Assembly (NCBI GenBank): GCA_017648805.1
Contig: JAGCIC010000061.1
Span: forward strand, 1-6,987
DNA: 6,987 nucleotides
Origin: Clostridia bacterium
Lineage (GTDB): Bacteria; Bacillota_A; Clostridia; Christensenellales; Aristaeellaceae
Direction: 5' to 3'
Below are positions 4,470 through 6,987 of the stretch, in pieces (position 1 is the stretch's first letter; each line of letters starts with the position of its first letter). The translations under genes and the position numbers were made by a program. The notes under the pieces are model-generated. The model was not told where the DNA came from. It did no database searches and was given only the letters and a program-made list of their open reading frames with translations.

Positions 4470-6314
4470 ATGTCCGAAAAAGGAAACATTTCTATACATG
4501 CGCAAAATATAATGCCTGTGATCAAAAAGTGGCTGTACAGTGACAAGGATATTTTTCTTAGGGAACTGGTGTCCAACGCCTGCGACGCCATAAGCAAGTA
4601 TAAGCTCCTGGCGCTCAAGGGCGAAGTGCCCGCGAAGGACGCTTACCGGGTTGACGTGACCGTCGACAAGGAAAAGGGCACCCTGTCCGTAAGCGACAAC
4701 GGCGTGGGCATGACGGCAGAAGAGATCAAAAAGTACATCTGCCAGGTGGCGTTCTCCGGCGCGGAGGAGTTTCTGAAGCAGTATAAGCCCGAAAACGGCG
4801 AAAACGGGGGCATAATCGGTCACTTCGGCCTGGGCTTCTACTCCGCTTTCATGGTGAGCAAAAAGGTGGAGATAGACAGCCTGTCCTGCCGGGAAGGCGA
4901 GAAAGCCGCCCACTGGAGCAGTGAGGACGGCATGGAATATGAGCTGTCCGAAGGCGAAAGGACAGAAAACGGCACCACCGTCACCCTGTACCTTAACGAC
5001 GAGGACACGGGCCTGCTGGACAAGTGGACAGCCAGGGGAGTGCTGGAAAAGTACTGCGCGTTCATGCCCGTGCCGATCTGGTTAAACGAAGTCACGCAGC
5101 CCAAAGAAGGCGAGGAGGACAAGCCACGGGAGCCGGAAAAGATCAACGACGAGACGCCCCTGTGGACGAAAAAACCCAGCGACTGCACCGACGAGGAGTA
5201 CAAAGAGTTTTACCACAAGGTGTTCAACGACTACGATGAGCCCCTGTTCTGGATCCACTTAAACGCCGAGTATCCCTTCAACCTCAAGGGCATACTGTAC
5301 TTCCCCAAGCTCAAAAACGAGTTTTCCGCCAGCGAGGGCGTGATAAAGCTGTACAACAACCAGGTGTTCGTGGCGGACAACATAAAGGAAGTCATACCCG
5401 AGTTCCTGATGCTGCTTAAGGGCGCCATAGACTGCCCCGACCTGCCCTTAAACGTGAGCCGCAGCTTTTTGCAGAACGACGGCTACGTCAAAAAGATGTC
5501 CGACTACATCACCCGCAAGGTGGCTGACCGGCTTATCAGCGAGTTCAACACCCGCCGCAAGGACTACGAGGGCTACTGGAAGGACATCCATCCCTTCGTG
5601 AAGTACGGCTGCATAAAGGACGAGAAGTTCTACGAAAGGGTCAATGATGCGCTGATCTTCCGCACCACTTCGGGCGAGTTCCTTACTATAAAGGAGTATA
5701 AGGACAAGCACGGCAAGGAGGGCGAGGAGACCACCGTCTACTACACCTCCGATGAAAAGCGTCAGGCCCAGATGATAGAACTGCTCACCGCCCAGGACAT
5801 GGACGTGGTGGTGATGGACACCCTGATAGACAACAACTTTATGTCCTTTATGGAATACGCCGCCCGGGACGAAAAGCTGCGCTTCATGCGCGTTGACGCG
5901 GGCACGGACGCGCTGACCGAACAGGGCGACAGCGATCAGGACGCCGAAATCAAGCTGCAGGAGCTGTTCCGTGCTGCCCTGGACGACAAGGATCTGGACG
6001 TGAAGCTCAAGCAGCTTAAGAGCGAGGAGCTGCCCGGCGTGATCAGCGTGGAAGAGCAGTCCCGCCGCTTGTCCGACATGTCCCGCCAGTGGGGCAGGGA
6101 TATGGGCATACCCGAAAAGCGCAGCCTGACCCTGAACGCGGGCCATCCGCTGGTGAGGTTCCTGCAGGGCGAAGCCCCGGAAGACGACAAAAACGAGGTG
6201 TGCCGCCAGATCTACGACCTGTGCGAGATGGCGCGCCAGCCCCTCACGGCGGACCGCATGGTGGCGTTTTTGAAGCGCTCCGCCAAGATACTGACCAGAT
6301 CGGTGGAGAAATAA
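4470..6314 (+). CDS. htpG: Hsp90-family molecular chaperone HtpG
   Basis: A cytosolic, dimeric, ATP-dependent chaperone of the Hsp90 family that helps stressed or immature proteins fold. The 614 residues fit the bacterial family. The N-terminal GHKL ATPase domain shows ELVSNACDA (32-40, catalytic E32 and Mg-binding N36), DNGVGM (76-81) and GHFGLGFYSAFMV (117-129). The middle domain has NPLF-like DEPLFWIHL (256-264) and LPLNVSRSFLQ (325-335), whose R331 matches the arginine that contacts the ATP gamma phosphate. The C-terminal dimerisation domain ends with LNAGHPLV (555-562), and there is no MEEVD tail, as expected in bacteria. I chose ATG 4470 because GGAGG (4458-4462) lies 7 bases upstream. 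An upstream in-frame TTG at 4413 is inside the -35 box, so it cannot be used. CIRCE lies before the promoter, so HrcA repression is likely. apbE follows one base after the stop. No key residue is missing. Confidence 0.97.
   Translation: MSEKGNISIHAQNIMPVIKKWLYSDKDIFLRELVSNACDAISKYKLLALKGEVPAKDAYRVDVTVDKEKGTLSVSDNGVGMTAEEIKKYICQVAFSGAEEFLKQYKPENGENGGIIGHFGLGFYSAFMVSKKVEIDSLSCREGEKAAHWSSEDGMEYELSEGERTENGTTVTLYLNDEDTGLLDKWTARGVLEKYCAFMPVPIWLNEVTQPKEGEEDKPREPEKINDETPLWTKKPSDCTDEEYKEFYHKVFNDYDEPLFWIHLNAEYPFNLKGILYFPKLKNEFSASEGVIKLYNNQVFVADNIKEVIPEFLMLLKGAIDCPDLPLNVSRSFLQNDGYVKKMSDYITRKVADRLISEFNTRRKDYEGYWKDIHPFVKYGCIKDEKFYERVNDALIFRTTSGEFLTIKEYKDKHGKEGEETTVYYTSDEKRQAQMIELLTAQDMDVVVMDTLIDNNFMSFMEYAARDEKLRFMRVDAGTDALTEQGDSDQDAEIKLQELFRAALDDKDLDVKLKQLKSEELPGVISVEEQSRRLSDMSRQWGRDMGIPEKRSLTLNAGHPLVRFLQGEAPEDDKNEVCRQIYDLCEMARQPLTADRMVAFLKRSAKILTRSVEK
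6305..6308 (+). promoter_or_regulatory. Ribosome binding site of apbE inside htpG
   Basis: GGAG in the last codons of htpG lies 7 bases before the GTG at 6316. It supports GTG as the start, since no nearby ATG would keep the lipoprotein signal. The one-base gap to the htpG stop suggests translational coupling. Confidence 0.65.
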
Positions 6315-6315
6315 A

Positions 6316-6987
6316 GTGACAAAGCGTGTCATCGCCTTTCTTGCGGCGCTGATGCTGTGCGTGAGCCTTACGGGCTGCGCGAAGAAGGAGACCAAAAGCG
6401 TCTCCTTTTTTGCCATGGACACGTATATCACTGTCAGCGTCACATGCGACGACGCGCAGGAGGCCCTCGACTGGGCGAAAAGCCTGGTGGAGACCAACGA
6501 AAAGAAGTGGTCCGCCACCCTTCCGGACAGCCTTGTCAGCCGCCTGAACGCGGGGAGAGGATAACGCCCGACGCCGACACCGCCGCCATACTGAACCGTG
6601 CCGAAGAGATGCGCGCCTATACGGAAGGGGCGTTCGAGCCTAACGTGTATCCGCTGGTCAGGGCGTGGGGGTTCACTACGGGCGAGCATAGAGTCCCATC
6701 CGATGCCGAGATCGGGGAACTGCTGAAGCAGGTCATCCCGTACAGCGTACACACCGAAAACGGGGAAACGTTCCTTTCGGGAGGCATGATAGACCTGGGC
6801 GGCATCGCCAAGGGCATGACCGGGGACATGCTCATACGGGGCTTCAGGGAACGGGGCGTTACGAGCGCGCTTGTCAACCTGGGCGGCAACGTGCAGGCGC
6901 TGGGCGCGAAGGCGGACGGTTCCGCCTGGAGGATAGGCATTCAGTCCCCCTATGTCGACGGCGTGATGGGCGTGGTGAGCGTAAAAG
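6316..6987 (+). pseudogene. apbE: FAD:protein FMN transferase lipoprotein (ApbE), frameshifted, partial
   Basis: ApbE proteins attach FMN from FAD to threonines of target flavoproteins, such as Rnf/Nqr subunits, on the outer face of the membrane. Starting at GTG 6316, residues 1-21 are a lipoprotein signal ending in the lipobox LTGC (C21). MDTYIT (34-39) and SRLNAG (75-80) are family motifs. This frame stops at TAA 6562-6564, after 82 codons. The frame beginning at 6561 continues the family without a stop to the window end: ITPDADTAAIL, GAFEPNVYPLVRAWGF, DLGGIAKG (6792-6815, flavin-binding motif) and NLGGNVQALG (from 6876). One extra G in the run 6552-6555 would join the parts as NAGERITPD. 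So either the gene is broken or a base is missing from the sequence. The 3' end is outside the window, so the later family motifs cannot be checked. It is probably co-transcribed with htpG. The family is sure; whether it is functional is not. Confidence 0.88.

Noticed and set aside
4380..4913. Minus-strand open frame across the CIRCE element, htpG promoter and htpG start.
   Set aside because: It would use regulatory DNA as code and lies opposite the conserved ATPase domain of HtpG. No RBS supports it.
6552..6564. Programmed ribosomal frameshifting in apbE.
   Set aside because: There is no X-XXY-YYZ slippery heptamer, and I see no clear stimulatory hairpin or internal Shine-Dalgarno site. ApbE is not a family known for recoding. 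A missing base is simpler.
5448..6752. Long minus-strand open frame (434 codons) opposite htpG and apbE.
   Set aside because: It lies opposite a certain Hsp90 gene, has no RBS, and its translation is low-complexity in V, H, A and L. This is the usual shadow of a GC-biased gene on the other strand.

Overview
The window looks like a chromosomal stretch from a moderately GC-rich member of the Firmicutes, probably class Clostridia. Four things point there: Shine-Dalgarno sites of the GGAGG type before the genes, sigma-A-like promoters, a perfect CIRCE heat-shock operator, and the gene content (EF-Tu, Firmicutes-type HtpG, a secreted GH13 amylase, an ApbE lipoprotein). I infer the lineage from these features; the sequence does not identify a species.

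Layout from left to right. Positions 1-96 are the 3' end of tuf (EF-Tu) on the + strand, followed by a strong terminator (112-139). A second hairpin (145-175) ends the minus-strand transcription that arrives from the other side. The minus strand then carries, in transcription order, a secreted GH13 alpha-amylase (2820-1321) and, 21 bp after it, UDP-galactopyranose mutase glf (1299-190). They form a probable two-gene unit driven by a sigma-A-like promoter at 2852-2880. That promoter lies just after the terminator (2889-2930) of the next minus-strand gene, a 441-residue XRE-type regulator (4277-2952). The regulator has an unusual body: four tandem 28-29-residue units with an APF core, bracketed by two related alanine-rich helices.

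The 192-bp region 4278-4469 is a divergent control region. The regulator promoter has a perfect dyad, GGTTGC-AA-GCAACC, centred on its -35 box. Towards the right lies a perfect CIRCE element (4380-4406), 6 bp before the -35 box of a near-consensus promoter for htpG. htpG (4470-6314) encodes Hsp90. One base after its stop begins apbE, an FAD:protein FMN transferase lipoprotein gene. In this sequence apbE is interrupted by a -1 frameshift in a short G run near 6552-6555, and it continues past the window end.

The genes fall into three themes: a translation factor; an extracellular starch-degradation plus galactofuranose-precursor unit; and a heat-shock chaperone with a flavinylation enzyme downstream, flanked by a divergent regulator. 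The most distinctive items are the regulator's repeat architecture, its promoter dyad, and CIRCE placed on htpG. I see no RNA genes, CRISPR arrays, mobile elements or attachment sites. There is no gene-free stretch longer than 300 bases.
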